A stretch of DNA of 14,020 nt. It comes from Chlamydiota bacterium (GTDB lineage: Bacteria > Auribacterota > UBA3054 > B51-G9). The notes under the pieces are model-generated. The model made no database searches. It saw only the letters and a list, made by a program, of their open reading frames with translations, and had not been told where the DNA came from. Positions 13,820 through 14,020 of the stretch are shown one piece after another (position 1 is the stretch's first letter; the number at the start of each line of letters is the position of its first letter). The translations under genes were made by a program, and so were the position numbers. Where the stretch lies: NCBI GenBank assembly GCA_003648225.1, contig QMOL01000040.1, forward strand, positions 1-14,020. Reading direction: 5' to 3'.

Positions 13820-14020
13820 ATAATTAATTACAACCCAAGAGGCTCAAATGTTGTGGTTTGATTCCGTTCTTTGAAATGATATAATATAGAATTAAATCCT
13901 GAATATGGCGATTTGGTTGTGGTTTGATTCCGTTCTTTGAAATGATATAATCAAAATGAGCGTCAAGCCAACGGGCAATTTGTTGTGGTTTGATTCCGTT
14001 CTTTGAAATGATATAATGAA

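Larger units (their letters stand above)
13718..14020 (+). CRISPR. Left end of a CRISPR array, type II-like (36-bp repeats, 30-bp spacers)
   Basis: Five repeats are visible: a degenerate one at 13718-13753 and four identical full copies at 13784-13819, 13850-13885, 13916-13951 and 13982-14017. Four spacers of exactly 30 bp lie between them (13754-13783, 13820-13849, 13886-13915, 13952-13981), and a fifth begins at 14018, so the array continues outside the window. The repeat starts GTTGTGGTTTGATTCC and ends in TGATATAAT. A 36-bp repeat with 30-bp spacers, a GTTGTGG start and a promoter-like end matches type II-C arrays. The strand is inferred from that promoter. No cas gene or tracrRNA is visible in the window, so the subtype is not proven. 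The spacers are all different, and I recognise no target. Confidence 0.97.

Overview
The window is AT-rich bacterial chromosome. Nearly all genes read left to right. The left two thirds is a division and cell wall (dcw) cluster: 3' part of murD, a LysM lipoprotein, ftsW, murG, murC, ftsQ, ftsA, ftsZ. A Sec-type lipoprotein signal and a full FtsQ/FtsA/FtsW set point to a diderm with ordinary septal peptidoglycan synthesis. The TATAAT promoters with an extended -10 argue against Bacteroidota. Endomicrobia/Elusimicrobiota would fit the low GC, the decaying gene and the type II-like CRISPR, but this placement is an inference that a 16S or FtsZ tree would have to confirm.

Layout: 1-7117 holds murD', the LysM protein, ftsW, murG, murC and ftsQ, with gaps of 13 to 74 bp or an ATGA overlap (murC/ftsQ), so probably one transcript. 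ftsA and ftsZ follow at 7133-9521. Together they make the last soluble precursor (MurC, MurD), lipid II (MurG), septal glycan (FtsW), and the Z-ring with its membrane anchor and periplasmic regulator (FtsZ, FtsA, FtsQ). murB and ddl, often found between murC and ftsQ, are absent here.

9522-10453 is a 932-bp stretch without an intact gene. It holds the wreck of a PIN-domain gene (active-site Asp changed to Tyr, in-frame TAA, 3' half lost), two exact tandem copies of a GC-rich element that also occurs singly between ftsW and murG, and a run of hairpins.

10454-12070 encodes a large uncharacterised FAD-dependent oxidoreductase and 12238-13614 an MFS transporter with its own extended -10 promoter. 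An AT-rich terminator-like hairpin follows.

13718-14020 is the left end of a CRISPR array (36-bp repeats, 30-bp spacers) that runs off the window; no cas gene or tracrRNA is visible. Each repeat ends in a near-consensus promoter (TTGATT, 16 bp, TGATATAAT), as in the type II-C arrays of Neisseria where every spacer has its own promoter. The first repeat has decayed in its 5' half but keeps its last 20 bp intact, which is the half containing the -10 region and the half that would be needed to transcribe spacer 1. This is the most interesting signal in the window.
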